From DAIRFP01 sp036794995 (GTDB lineage Bacteria > Desulfobacterota > Binatia > UBA9968), in assembly GCA_036794995.1 (NCBI GenBank), contig DAIRFP010000063.1, positions 1 to 23,411 of the forward strand: 23,411 nucleotides of DNA, read 5' to 3'. The notes under the pieces were generated by a model, which was not told the origin of the DNA, made no database searches, and worked only from the letters and a program-made list of their open reading frames with translations. Within the stretch, counting starts at the first letter, position 1, and every line of letters starts with the position of its first letter. Below, one piece after another: positions 1-7,220 of this stretch. The translations under genes and the position numbers were made by a program.

Positions 1-313
1 GGACGTCGAACGGCATGTAGTCGCGGCGGCATCTGATTCCGATTACGCCCCGTGCTCTGAGCGCGTGGCGCACACCCAGTTCATACCAGACGTTCGGGTT
101 ATCGATAGAGAGATCGGCGACCACCAGGTCGGCCAGAAGTAGTTCCTGGAACATGTCCGTGCGAATGTCGCCCGCTCGCATTTCTTGGTCCGCACGGAAG
201 ACTTCAAAGCCGGCGGCTTCGAGCGCCGGCTTGATGAGAACACCGTATACCTTGTTAAAATCAATTTCCTCTTTGGTGCCGTACGGCATCACTACGAAAG
301 CATGGTATGCCAT
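1..313 (-). CDS. TIR/deoxyribohydrolase-like domain protein, N-terminal part (cut by window edge)
   Basis: The frame opens at an ATG at 311-313 and is still open at the window start, so only about 104 N-terminal residues are visible. The start is supported by a GAGGTGAGG ribosome site about six bases upstream. The protein begins MAYHAFVVMPYGTK and carries the segment DLSIDNPNVWYELGVRHA. This pattern (VVMPFG..., DLT..NxNVxYELGxRHA) is what I know from bacterial proteins with the MAP3K TRAFs-binding / DUF4071-type N-terminus, a Rossmannoid fold related to nucleoside deoxyribosyltransferases and TIR, often followed by TPR repeats. Such domains are usually linked to nucleotide signalling or conflict systems. 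It starts 12 bases after the stop of the membrane protein upstream, so it is probably the last visible gene of the minus-strand operon. The C-terminal part and the catalytic capacity cannot be judged here. Confidence 0.75.
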   Translation of the reverse strand, partial: MAYHAFVVMPYGTKEEIDFNKVYGVLIKPALEAAGFEVFRADQEMRAGDIRTDMFQELLLADLVVADLSIDNPNVWYELGVRHALRARGVIGIRCRRDYMPFDV

Positions 314-325
314 AAATGCCTCACC

Positions 326-799
326 TCAGCCGGCTGCTTCGACTTTTCTAGCGACGAAGTCTACCGGTGGACTGCCTTTGTCGTCCTGCATCCTGAAATA
401 AATCTGGTTGCCCGAAACCGTGCCGGTGTAGCGATTCATACGTCCCAGCGCAGTCGCCCCAAAAGCTTCCTGATACCGGACACTAAAAGAAATTCTTTCG
501 CCGTCTACCTCTCCGTTTTCGATGCCGCGCTTGAAGGCCAGAAAAGATGCGGTGCCAAACAGCTTCTCACCTTCGGCTTCAAACAGGAATTGCTCCGTGT
601 AGGCGGCTCCCCAACCGTAGGTGACTTCGCCCTTCCACATTCCCGAGACGGCTGCTGCGACTTTCTCGCGCTGATGCCATTGCCACCCCAGTGCCGCCAC
701 GACCAGCAATAGGATGAGGGGCGCAACCCACAGTTTTCTCCGCCTGGCGGCAATTGGCCGTTTCACCGTCCTGGACCCTTGTGATGAGCCATTGGCCAA
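326..799 (-). CDS. Small membrane-anchored protein of unknown function
   Basis: I do not recognise a named family. The 157-residue product has a basic N-terminus (residues 12-22, rich in Arg and Lys) followed by one hydrophobic segment at about 23-41, then a soluble domain beginning VSGMWKGEVTYGWG. This fits a signal-anchor protein with its domain outside the cytoplasmic membrane. The soluble part alternates short polar and hydrophobic stretches and looks like a small beta-rich, lipocalin-like fold, which is inference. The 799 start is TTG with no convincing ribosome site; a GTG at 764-766 (residue 12) is an alternative. It lies eight bases after the SDR stop and 12 before the next gene, so it is co-transcribed with both. 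The lipoprotein at 18648-19115 has the same size and a similar VSGxWxG opening after its anchor. Confidence 0.7.
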   Translation of the reverse strand: MANGSSQGSRTVKRPIAARRRKLWVAPLILLLVVAALGWQWHQREKVAAAVSGMWKGEVTYGWGAAYTEQFLFEAEGEKLFGTASFLAFKRGIENGEVDGERISFSVRYQEAFGATALGRMNRYTGTVSGNQIYFRMQDDKGSPPVDFVARKVEAAG

Positions 800-807
800 G
801 TGAGGAA

Positions 808-1551
808 CTAGTGAAAGACGCTGCCGCCGTCGACGACCAGGGTCTGGCCGGTGACGAAATCGCTGTCGGGCGACGCCAGATAAATCAGCACACCCAAAAG
901 ATCTTCGGGAGTCTCCAGCCGTTTGATGGATCGAGCTTTAAGTTGCAATTCAGTAAGCAGCTTCGGCGCATTTTGTCCTTCATGCTCCACCAACCCTGGC
1001 GCAATGGCATTGACACAAATTCCAAATTCGCCGACTTCGCGGGCGAGGGAGCGGGTGATTCCCACCAGTGCAGCCTTGGATGCTACGTAGTGGAGAAACA
1101 TGGGCGTGCCCCAGTAAGCTGTGGACGAAGAGATGTTGATGATCTTGCCGTACTTCTGCTCTTTCATTTGCGGGAACACCGCCTTGGCGCAAAGAAACGG
1201 TCCTTTGATGTTGACGGCCGAAACCCGGTCCCACTCTTCCGCGGTGATTTCGTAGAAAGGGTGCCGTTGGATGTTGATGAAAATCGCAGCGTTGTTGACC
1301 AAAATATCGACACGGCCGAAAACCCTAACCGCATCGGTCGCCATCCGTTGCGTATCCTCCTCCTTCGACACGTCGATCTTTAACGCCAGCGCTCTACCGC
1401 CAGCGGATTCGATCTCACGGACAACACTGTCGCCGTCCAGGATATCGGCGATCACCACCGCCGCCCCTTCGCTGGCAAACTTCCGCGCATAGACGGCGCC
1501 GATATGGCGCGCTCCGCCGGTGACGATGGCAACTTTGCCAGCCAGCCTCAT
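808..1551 (-). CDS. SDR family NAD(P)-dependent oxidoreductase
   Basis: A classical short-chain dehydrogenase/reductase of 247 residues, the usual size. Visible motifs in order: the cofactor loop TGGARHIG at 11-18, NNAA at 86-89, the structural Asn in VNIKG (Asn114), the catalytic Ser in INISSS (139-143), and Tyr155/Lys159 in YVASK. The C-terminus ends with VTGQTLVVDGGSVFH, typical of 3-oxoacyl-ACP-reductase-like SDRs. In the loop the second conserved Gly of TGxxxGxG is His (GARHIG), a tolerated variant. The substrate cannot be told from sequence. It follows the FAD oxidoreductase genes on the same strand and is eight bases ahead of the small membrane protein, suggesting a role as redox partner in the same catabolic route. 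An AGGTGG sequence sits close ahead of the ATG. Confidence 0.92.
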   Translation of the reverse strand: MRLAGKVAIVTGGARHIGAVYARKFASEGAAVVIADILDGDSVVREIESAGGRALALKIDVSKEEDTQRMATDAVRVFGRVDILVNNAAIFINIQRHPFYEITAEEWDRVSAVNIKGPFLCAKAVFPQMKEQKYGKIINISSSTAYWGTPMFLHYVASKAALVGITRSLAREVGEFGICVNAIAPGLVEHEGQNAPKLLTELQLKARSIKRLETPEDLLGVLIYLASPDSDFVTGQTLVVDGGSVFH

Positions 1552-1568
1552 GCGCCACCTACGGGGTA

Positions 1569-1617
1569 TTGGAATAATGGAATCCTGGAATATTGAGGTC
1601 TAAATCCATTATTCCAA
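1569..1617. repeat. 13-bp perfect inverted repeat built of TGGAAT-type words
   Basis: The left arm TTGGAATAATGGA (1569-1581) is the exact reverse complement of the right arm (1605-1617), with a 23-base spacer. Around it the word TGGAAT and its variants recur, both in the spacer (TGGAATATTG) and outside the right arm (complement of TGGAATGTTGG and TGGAAAATTGG). It lies in the 94-base gap between the stop of the FAD oxidoreductase gene and the SDR start, so the transcript would fold a hairpin between the two. It has no T-run and is not a classical terminator; it could be an mRNA-stabilising or processing element, or a dispersed intergenic repeat. Confidence 0.75.
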
Positions 1618-1645
1618 CATTCCACTATGCCAATTTTCCATTTAT

Positions 1646-3268
1646 TCATCTGAGTTTTTCCAGGTGGGTTTTGAAATCCACCGGCTTCCACCAGGGTTGC
1701 ATGCCCAAAGATTCGGCGATGACGCGCGCCGCATTGTAGCCGGGTGCTCCGGTGATATTGCCCCCCGGATGGCACGACGAGCCGCACAGATAAAGACCGT
1801 CGATGGGCGTTCTGTAGTTTCCCCAACCCGGGAATGGCCGGTTCTCCAAGGCCTGATCACCGGAATACTCGCCCACCATCCAATCGCCGCAAACCATGTT
1901 GCGGTCATGGCGCTCGATATCCAATGGCGTGGTGGAGTCCATCGAGAGAATGTTGGCTTCGTCCAGGTTGGGAGCGAAGCGTTGCCAAACCGCAAGCTGC
2001 TTTTGGAACCATTCGGCGCGCACTTTGTCCCAATTCAACGCATTACCCCAAAGATCGTAGGTCGCCAGTTGCCACATGAAAGCGGTGGCCTTGCCCGGCG
2101 GCGCTTGTGTCGGATCATGCAAAGAAGGGGTCGCGCCGTTCATGAAGGGCTTGCGCGGCAACTGACCCGTACGGCAGTCCTCGAACAGGTTACGCAAGTC
2201 CTCGTACTCCTCCAATCCGACGATGTGCATAAATGACCCGGCAACCTCCGGGTGCTTTTCTTCGGTGATGTATTTGGGTCTTTCGTTCAAAGCCAGGTTA
2301 GTGGCAAAAATAGGCGTGGTTTTCGAGAATCTGAAATTGACCGTCATGTCGGCGAATTTTGCTTCAAGGTTCTCGCGCCCGACCAGTTTGATGAAGGTCT
2401 CCACGGGATTGACGTTTGAAGCGATAAACTTCCGCGCCTTGATTACGGTACCGTCTTCCAGCACTACCGCCGTCGCCCGGCCTTGCTCCACCAAAATCCG
2501 CTCCACTCCATTGGCTTCGACGTAATCGACTCCGTTATGCGACAGCATGTGTGCGAGATTGTCTCCCAGGGCGTGGGACGTGCCGCGACACAGCTGCGGG
2601 TTGACCCCCCAAGCGATCATCGCGGGGATCAGATAACCCGTGTTGCGAGCGTCAAGCTCGTACCCGCGCATAACACCGAGGAAACCAATGAAGGCCTGCA
2701 CCCGAGGATGCTCGAAATGCTGCAACACGAATTCTTCAGGCGTGGTGGCAAAATATTTAAGGTACTCGCGCCCTTCGGGCAGCTTCTCGAGCAGAGGCTG
2801 CTTTTCCTCCATGGGAACCGGAACGGCATAGGTTTCCGGAAAGACGATATGTTTGACCACCGGCTGCCAGCGGGCCCAGAGATCGAGAAAGGTTGCCGCA
2901 TCTTTTTTGGAGAAACTCTCGATGGTGGCCGCAGTGCGCTTGACGTCAGCGAACCAGCCTAGATACGATTTATCGATAAAATGATGGACTACACCGGGGT
3001 CCGGTTTGTAGTAGTGGATACCGAATTTCTCGAGCTCCAGATCCTGGAACCAAGGCAGCATCATCAGCCCGCGATGAAAGACGGAATGAATGTTGTGCCA
3101 GAAGCCGGGATAGTTTCGATCCTCGTGAGAGTCCAGGCCTCCTCCCACTTCCATATTCTTTTCAACGACCATGACCTTCTGTCCGCACTTGGCCAGGTAG
3201 CCTGCGCAGATCATGCCGTTGTGCCCGGCGCCGATTACGACACCGTCGTATTCCAGAATCTTGGGCAT
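1646..3268 (-). CDS. PYROXD2/phytoene-dehydrogenase-like FAD oxidoreductase (copy 1)
   Basis: A 540-residue flavin-dependent amine-oxidase/phytoene-desaturase superfamily protein. The FAD dinucleotide-binding site is GAGHNG at residues 13-18, followed by the acidic strand end MVVEKN and the second GG (EVGGG). The C-terminal FAD-binding segment GLYLCGSSCHPGGNITG is characteristic of PYROXD2-like proteins, as opposed to true carotenoid desaturases. No signal peptide is visible, so it is cytoplasmic or membrane-associated. I place the start at the ATG at 3266-3268, just ahead of the conserved FAD strand. A longer reading from 3337 would translate the repeat-rich gap into 23 unlikely residues. 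There is no clear ribosome site at 3268. It is followed by the SDR gene and preceded by a second copy, so substrate oxidation by a small redox set is likely. The substrate is unknown. Confidence 0.88.
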   Translation of the reverse strand: MPKILEYDGVVIGAGHNGMICAGYLAKCGQKVMVVEKNMEVGGGLDSHEDRNYPGFWHNIHSVFHRGLMMLPWFQDLELEKFGIHYYKPDPGVVHHFIDKSYLGWFADVKRTAATIESFSKKDAATFLDLWARWQPVVKHIVFPETYAVPVPMEEKQPLLEKLPEGREYLKYFATTPEEFVLQHFEHPRVQAFIGFLGVMRGYELDARNTGYLIPAMIAWGVNPQLCRGTSHALGDNLAHMLSHNGVDYVEANGVERILVEQGRATAVVLEDGTVIKARKFIASNVNPVETFIKLVGRENLEAKFADMTVNFRFSKTTPIFATNLALNERPKYITEEKHPEVAGSFMHIVGLEEYEDLRNLFEDCRTGQLPRKPFMNGATPSLHDPTQAPPGKATAFMWQLATYDLWGNALNWDKVRAEWFQKQLAVWQRFAPNLDEANILSMDSTTPLDIERHDRNMVCGDWMVGEYSGDQALENRPFPGWGNYRTPIDGLYLCGSSCHPGGNITGAPGYNAARVIAESLGMQPWWKPVDFKTHLEKLR

Positions 3269-3297
3269 GATTTCAAACACTTTGAACTTTGAACCCG

Positions 3298-3356
3298 GAA
3301 CCTTGAACTCTAGACACGCTGGGTGTTCCAAGTTCAAGGTTCAACGTTCAAGGTTC
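3298..3356. repeat. 12-bp perfect inverted repeat with tandem GTTCAAGGTTC words
   Basis: The arm GAACCTTGAACT (3298-3309) is the exact reverse complement of AGTTCAAGGTTC (3331-3342), with a 21-base spacer. A second direct copy of GTTCAAGGTTC follows at 3346-3356, and TTTGAAC words precede the left arm (3281-3294). The element fills the 99-base gap between the two FAD oxidoreductase genes and comes close to the start of the downstream one, where no ribosome site is seen. Its word differs from that of the inverted repeat at 1569-1617. A hairpin here could affect translation or mRNA processing; a dispersed intergenic repeat is the alternative. Confidence 0.75.
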
Positions 3357-3367
3357 TCGTCCTCCCT

Positions 3368-4942
3368 CTATAGCTTCAAGTCTGCTTTCATAACCTGCCA
3401 GCAATTCCGCCCGGATCCGGCAATGACGGCGTCCGCCGGATGCATGGCGGCGCCGACTTGGTAGAGCCCCCCAATCGGCGTGCGATAGTCTGATAGTTCT
3501 TTGATCGGCCGGTTGGCTCCCATCTGGGTCGCCACCTTGCGCGCAACCCAAACCGAGCCGCGCCGCATGTTCGGCCACCGGCCGGCTATATAAAACGGAT
3601 CCATCGCCACCTTCATCTCGATGTTTTCTTCCGTGAGATTGGTCGCGTAGCGCCGCCAAAGTTTAAGCACGGACTCCATAAGGCCATTCTTCAGCTTCAC
3701 CCAGTCTTCGGGTCTTTTCCCCTTGAGTTGAAACGGCACCGGCATGTACAGCGACGCCGCATGTTTCGATTTCGGCGCCTGCAGCGGGTCAAACGCCGTC
3801 GGGCAAATCGCGTGGAGACACGGATGCTCAGGAAACTCGCCGGCGCGAATCTCTTGCCACATGGCATCCAGATCGCCGGGATTTCGCGGCCCCATGCTAA
3901 CGTTCATCGCCTGGCCCACCGCGCCATCATCGGCCTCGAAGAGCGCATAGCGCACCGGCGCCTTCAGCGCCAGATGAATCTGAAAATAGGAAAATTCGTC
4001 AACTTCAATCCCATTGATTTTCTCGGCAAATGCCGGCGGTAGCTGCTCCGCGCCAACCATATCGATGAAGGTGGAGTACGGATCGACGTTAGACACGACA
4101 GCGACCTTTGCCTGCCATTCTCGACCATCGCGCAATCGAACTCCCACCGCTCGCCCATGCTCGATCAAAATCTTCTCCACGTGGTGCACCGCGCGAATTT
4201 GCCCGCCGTTGTAAACGTAGGCACGCTGTAGCACCTGGGCGATTGAGTGAGCCCCCCCGCGCGCCAGCTCGGGCTTCTCATTGCCGGCAATCAGCTTCAA
4301 AACCTCGATCCCGCCACCTTCATAATCTACGGCCACACCACGGGGAATCGCCATTTGCGAAAGCACCAAAGTTTTGGCCGCCGAGTTTTCGAACAGCTCA
4401 TCAACGACCTGCCGCGGCGTCATCTGCCACAAACGGCGGAAGTCTTTGGCGGCGGGATAGCCCTCCAGGACTTGATTTGCGGCGCTATTCGCGGACGGTT
4501 CTTGATAATAGTAGGGAATCAGAACGTCGCGGATTAGCCGGTGGTATCGGTCATGGGTCTGCGACCAAGAAACTGCATCGTTAGGCGAGAACTTCGCTAC
4601 CGAATTGATGGTCTCGGCAAGCGACTGGTGATGGGAGATCGATCCCCCGTCTGCCAGCAGCAAGGAGCTCACCACCGGCGGCGAGAGAAACTCGGCGTGA
4701 TGACCGCTATCCCATTTGAGTTCCTTCCATACAGGGGAACTTTCTCGGTTGTCTTGAAAGTAGGCAAGCGTATTGTGCCAGTACCCCGGCATCGTGATCT
4801 CTTCGCTGGCCAGCCGGCCGCCGTTTTCTAGCCGGCTTTCGCAGATCACCGTCTTGAGACCGGCCATTCCCAGGTAAGTACCGAGAGCAAAGTTATTTTG
4901 CCCGGCGCCGATGAGAATGACATCCCACTCCTGATCAACCAT
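3368..4942 (-). CDS. PYROXD2/phytoene-dehydrogenase-like FAD oxidoreductase (copy 2, variant FAD loop)
   Basis: A 524-residue relative of the neighbouring FAD oxidoreductase with the same overall plan: an N-terminal FAD strand (DVILIGAGQNN, from residue 7), an acidic strand end (VICESRLENGG) and a C-terminal segment GLYQVGAAMHPADAVIAGSG that closes the FAD site. The third Gly of GxGxxG is replaced by Asn (residues 12-17, GAGQNN), while the first two remain. The Cys-containing GSSCHPGG box of copy 1 is GAAMHPAD here, so the two copies have diverged in function rather than being recent duplicates. The ATG at 4942 has an AAGGGG ribosome site about five bases upstream. It is 35 bases downstream of the binding-protein gene, and the same transcript probably continues to copy 1 and the SDR. 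The substrate is unknown. Confidence 0.87.
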   Translation of the reverse strand: MVDQEWDVILIGAGQNNFALGTYLGMAGLKTVICESRLENGGRLASEEITMPGYWHNTLAYFQDNRESSPVWKELKWDSGHHAEFLSPPVVSSLLLADGGSISHHQSLAETINSVAKFSPNDAVSWSQTHDRYHRLIRDVLIPYYYQEPSANSAANQVLEGYPAAKDFRRLWQMTPRQVVDELFENSAAKTLVLSQMAIPRGVAVDYEGGGIEVLKLIAGNEKPELARGGAHSIAQVLQRAYVYNGGQIRAVHHVEKILIEHGRAVGVRLRDGREWQAKVAVVSNVDPYSTFIDMVGAEQLPPAFAEKINGIEVDEFSYFQIHLALKAPVRYALFEADDGAVGQAMNVSMGPRNPGDLDAMWQEIRAGEFPEHPCLHAICPTAFDPLQAPKSKHAASLYMPVPFQLKGKRPEDWVKLKNGLMESVLKLWRRYATNLTEENIEMKVAMDPFYIAGRWPNMRRGSVWVARKVATQMGANRPIKELSDYRTPIGGLYQVGAAMHPADAVIAGSGRNCWQVMKADLKL

Positions 4943-4977
4943 GAGTCCCCTTTTAACGATGGTTTGTTCTTGTAAAT

Positions 4978-5994
4978 TTACTGCAGGAAGATTTTTCGAT
5001 AGTCTTGCATTTTTTCGGCGAAGCCCTTTTGATCCATGTCATCCATCTCAACCACCTCAATTTTATCCGCATCCGGTATCGGTGGATAGATTCCTGTGCG
5101 CGTGACAAACTCGCCGATGCCGGCCATCAAACGCAAGCCTTCTTCGCCGAGAAAAAAATCGATAAAGGCTTTGCCCGCATTCGGATGCGGCGGTTTGGCG
5201 GCCAGCGAGATCGATTGGCCATCGCCCATAAACTTGCCCAGTCTCACGTAATCCAGAGGCACTCCTTTCTTTCCGTAAAAGACGACGTTCTTGACGAAGG
5301 CGATTCCAATGGGCATCTCACCGGTGGTAATACGCTCTCCGGCGGGGGTCAAAGAGGGTACCAACAATGGCTTGGTGGCGGCCAGGTCGCGGATAAACTT
5401 GTCTGCCCTTTCCTTGCCGCCCATTACTTTGTGAAGATTGGCCATCCACTGAGCCGTCGTCGTGTGTTGGCTGGCATCGGGGATGACGACTTTGCCCTTG
5501 TATTGCGGCTTTACAAGATCCTCCAACGACCTGGGCGCTTCGGCGGGTTTGATAATTCCGGCATGATAGACAATGCCAATTAGAGTTTTTCGGTAACTGG
5601 GTCCGAGATTCGGATCTATGACCTCTTTCGGAAAAGCGCGCGCTGAGGGCGAGTCATATCTCGCCAAAAAGCCGTTCTTTTGGATAATTTGCATGGTGGC
5701 ATCGGTGGTCAGCACGACATCGAAAAGCGGTCTTCCCGCGCGGGACTCATTGACGACCCGATCTGTGACTTTGTTCGCCGCTTCTCGCCAGTATTCCGTC
5801 TCCAGGCCGGTTTTCCTTTTCAGGGCCCCGGCGATCAGGTCCATGGTGTCATTTTCCAGCGAGCCGTAGACCACTACCTTCCCGCCTTCTTTTTTCGCCG
5901 CCTCCACCAATTTACCATCTTGACCGAACAGCAGGTTGGGAAGCGATGCGACGCCAAACAGCCAGGCCACAGTAAAAAGTCTCGTCATCTTCAT
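4978..5994 (-). CDS. ABC transporter periplasmic substrate-binding protein (iron-type, family 1)
   Basis: A 338-residue extracellular solute-binding protein of the type grouped with Fe(III) and similar binding proteins. It opens with a signal peptide (MKMTRLFTVAWLFG, hydrophobic to about residue 22) and the mature part starts near QDGKLVEAAKKEGGKVVVYGS, the usual opening of this family. It ends in DYRKIFLQ, also typical. It would bind a small ligand in the periplasm and deliver it to an ABC importer. I place the start at 5994, because a perfect GGAGGT lies seven bases upstream; the longer frame from 6054 would put 20 residues ahead of the signal peptide. No permease or ATPase gene is adjacent, so it is an orphan here. 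It heads the minus-strand oxidoreductase operon, which suggests that the ligand is linked to their substrate. Iron as the ligand is not demonstrated. Confidence 0.87.
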   Translation of the reverse strand: MKMTRLFTVAWLFGVASLPNLLFGQDGKLVEAAKKEGGKVVVYGSLENDTMDLIAGALKRKTGLETEYWREAANKVTDRVVNESRAGRPLFDVVLTTDATMQIIQKNGFLARYDSPSARAFPKEVIDPNLGPSYRKTLIGIVYHAGIIKPAEAPRSLEDLVKPQYKGKVVIPDASQHTTTAQWMANLHKVMGGKERADKFIRDLAATKPLLVPSLTPAGERITTGEMPIGIAFVKNVVFYGKKGVPLDYVRLGKFMGDGQSISLAAKPPHPNAGKAFIDFFLGEEGLRLMAGIGEFVTRTGIYPPIPDADKIEVVEMDDMDQKGFAEKMQDYRKIFLQ

Positions 5995-6098
5995 CAGTAA
6001 GACCTCCGCAATCCGATTTCCTCCTGAATATCCAAAAGTCCAATCTTTGTCCATGTTTGTTTAAACCACGACCATTTGGTAGTTTAAGATTCTAGTCG

Positions 6099-7220
6099 AT
6101 GATGACGCCGCAAGAAAAGCTAAAAAAGATCCGCGAAGAGCTACGGCAAACGTTTCTCGAACGCGCCGATTTGATCGACGGAGCGCTGGCCGCCCTGCTG
6201 TCGTCTCATCACGTGCTCATCGTCGGGCCGCCCGGCACCGCCAAATCGATGCTGGCGGACGAGATGTGTCGCCGCATCGAAGGCGCCAATTATTTTCAGT
6301 GGCTCCTCACCCGTTTCACCACCCCGGAAGAGATTTTCGGCGCCGTCAGCCTCAAGGCCCTGGAACAGGACGACTATCGCCGCGTCACCGCACATAAGCT
6401 CCCCGAGGCCCATATTGCCTTTTTGGACGAGATTTTCAAAGCCAATTCCTCCATTCTCAACGCGATTCTGACCCTGATCAATGAGCGGCTATTCCATAAC
6501 GGCAAGGAGGCGGCTCGGGTACCTCTGCTGACGCTCTTTGGCGCCAGCAACGAGCTTCCCGAAGAGGAAGAGCTGACCGCCCTTTATGACCGCTTTTTGG
6601 TTCGGTTCGTGGTCGGTTATATTGCCGAAGATTTTCGCTTCTTGCGGATGCTGGAATCCCAGACACAAGCTACCCGAACAACTCTCACCTTGAGCGAACT
6701 GAGAGACCTGCAGGAACAGGTTAGGCAAGTTGCCCTACCCGCCCACGTGTACCGCAGTATCGCGGACATTCGGCGCGAGCTCAATAAAAAGAATATCCAA
6801 GCCTCGGACCGCCGGTACCGCCAGTCGCTCTCTTTGCTGCAGGCCCGCGCCTATCTTGAGGAACAACAAGCAGTCGGCGAAAAGGATCTGTTCTTTCTCG
6901 AACATGTTCTCTGGCGCGACCCCAGCGAACACGAGCAAGTCCGTGGTACCATCCGCGAGCTCCTGCTTGGCTACGAAGAAGAGATCACGGAGCTCCTTTA
7001 CGAGTCCAGGGAGATTCGCGATTCTGCCTCTCGGTCTTGGGAGACAACCGATGAACGGGCTCGGGCGCTGGTCGAATTCCATACCAAACTGCGTAACATT
7101 CTTGCCAAAGTGGATCAGGTCATCGAAAAAGCCAAGCGACTGGGCCGCCCGCTGGAGCGTGTGGGCTCCGTCAGAAACGAAATCGAAAAGCTCCAGAAAG
7201 AAATGCTGGAACAGTTCTGA
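6099..7220 (+). CDS. ravA: RavA-type MoxR AAA+ ATPase
   Basis: A 373-residue AAA+ ATPase of the MoxR/RavA group. The Walker A loop is GPPGTAKS (residues 43-50) and Walker B is IAFLDEIFKAN (from 106), followed by SSILNAILTLINER, the segment that marks the RavA branch. Sensor-1 Asn is in FGASNELPEEEE, and an LYDRFLVR segment supplies the arginine-finger region. RavA works with a VWA protein, ViaA, as a chaperone-like pair implicated in metal-centre or respiratory-complex maturation and stress responses. At 373 residues it is shorter than the about 500 of Escherichia coli RavA and seems to lack the LARA domain; the C-terminus is instead a Glu/Arg/Lys-rich, probably coiled-coil helix. The start is ATG at 6099 (a second ATG follows at 6102) and no strong ribosome site is visible. 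It is divergent from the binding-protein gene. Confidence 0.9.
   Translation: MMTPQEKLKKIREELRQTFLERADLIDGALAALLSSHHVLIVGPPGTAKSMLADEMCRRIEGANYFQWLLTRFTTPEEIFGAVSLKALEQDDYRRVTAHKLPEAHIAFLDEIFKANSSILNAILTLINERLFHNGKEAARVPLLTLFGASNELPEEEELTALYDRFLVRFVVGYIAEDFRFLRMLESQTQATRTTLTLSELRDLQEQVRQVALPAHVYRSIADIRRELNKKNIQASDRRYRQSLSLLQARAYLEEQQAVGEKDLFFLEHVLWRDPSEHEQVRGTIRELLLGYEEEITELLYESREIRDSASRSWETTDERARALVEFHTKLRNILAKVDQVIEKAKRLGRPLERVGSVRNEIEKLQKEMLEQF

Noticed and set aside
185..712. A 175-residue plus-strand frame
   Set aside because: It runs antisense to the membrane protein and the TIR-like gene, both of which have better structure (membrane anchor, conserved motif).
754..1383. A 209-residue plus-strand frame
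   Set aside because: It is opposite the SDR gene, whose motifs are complete.
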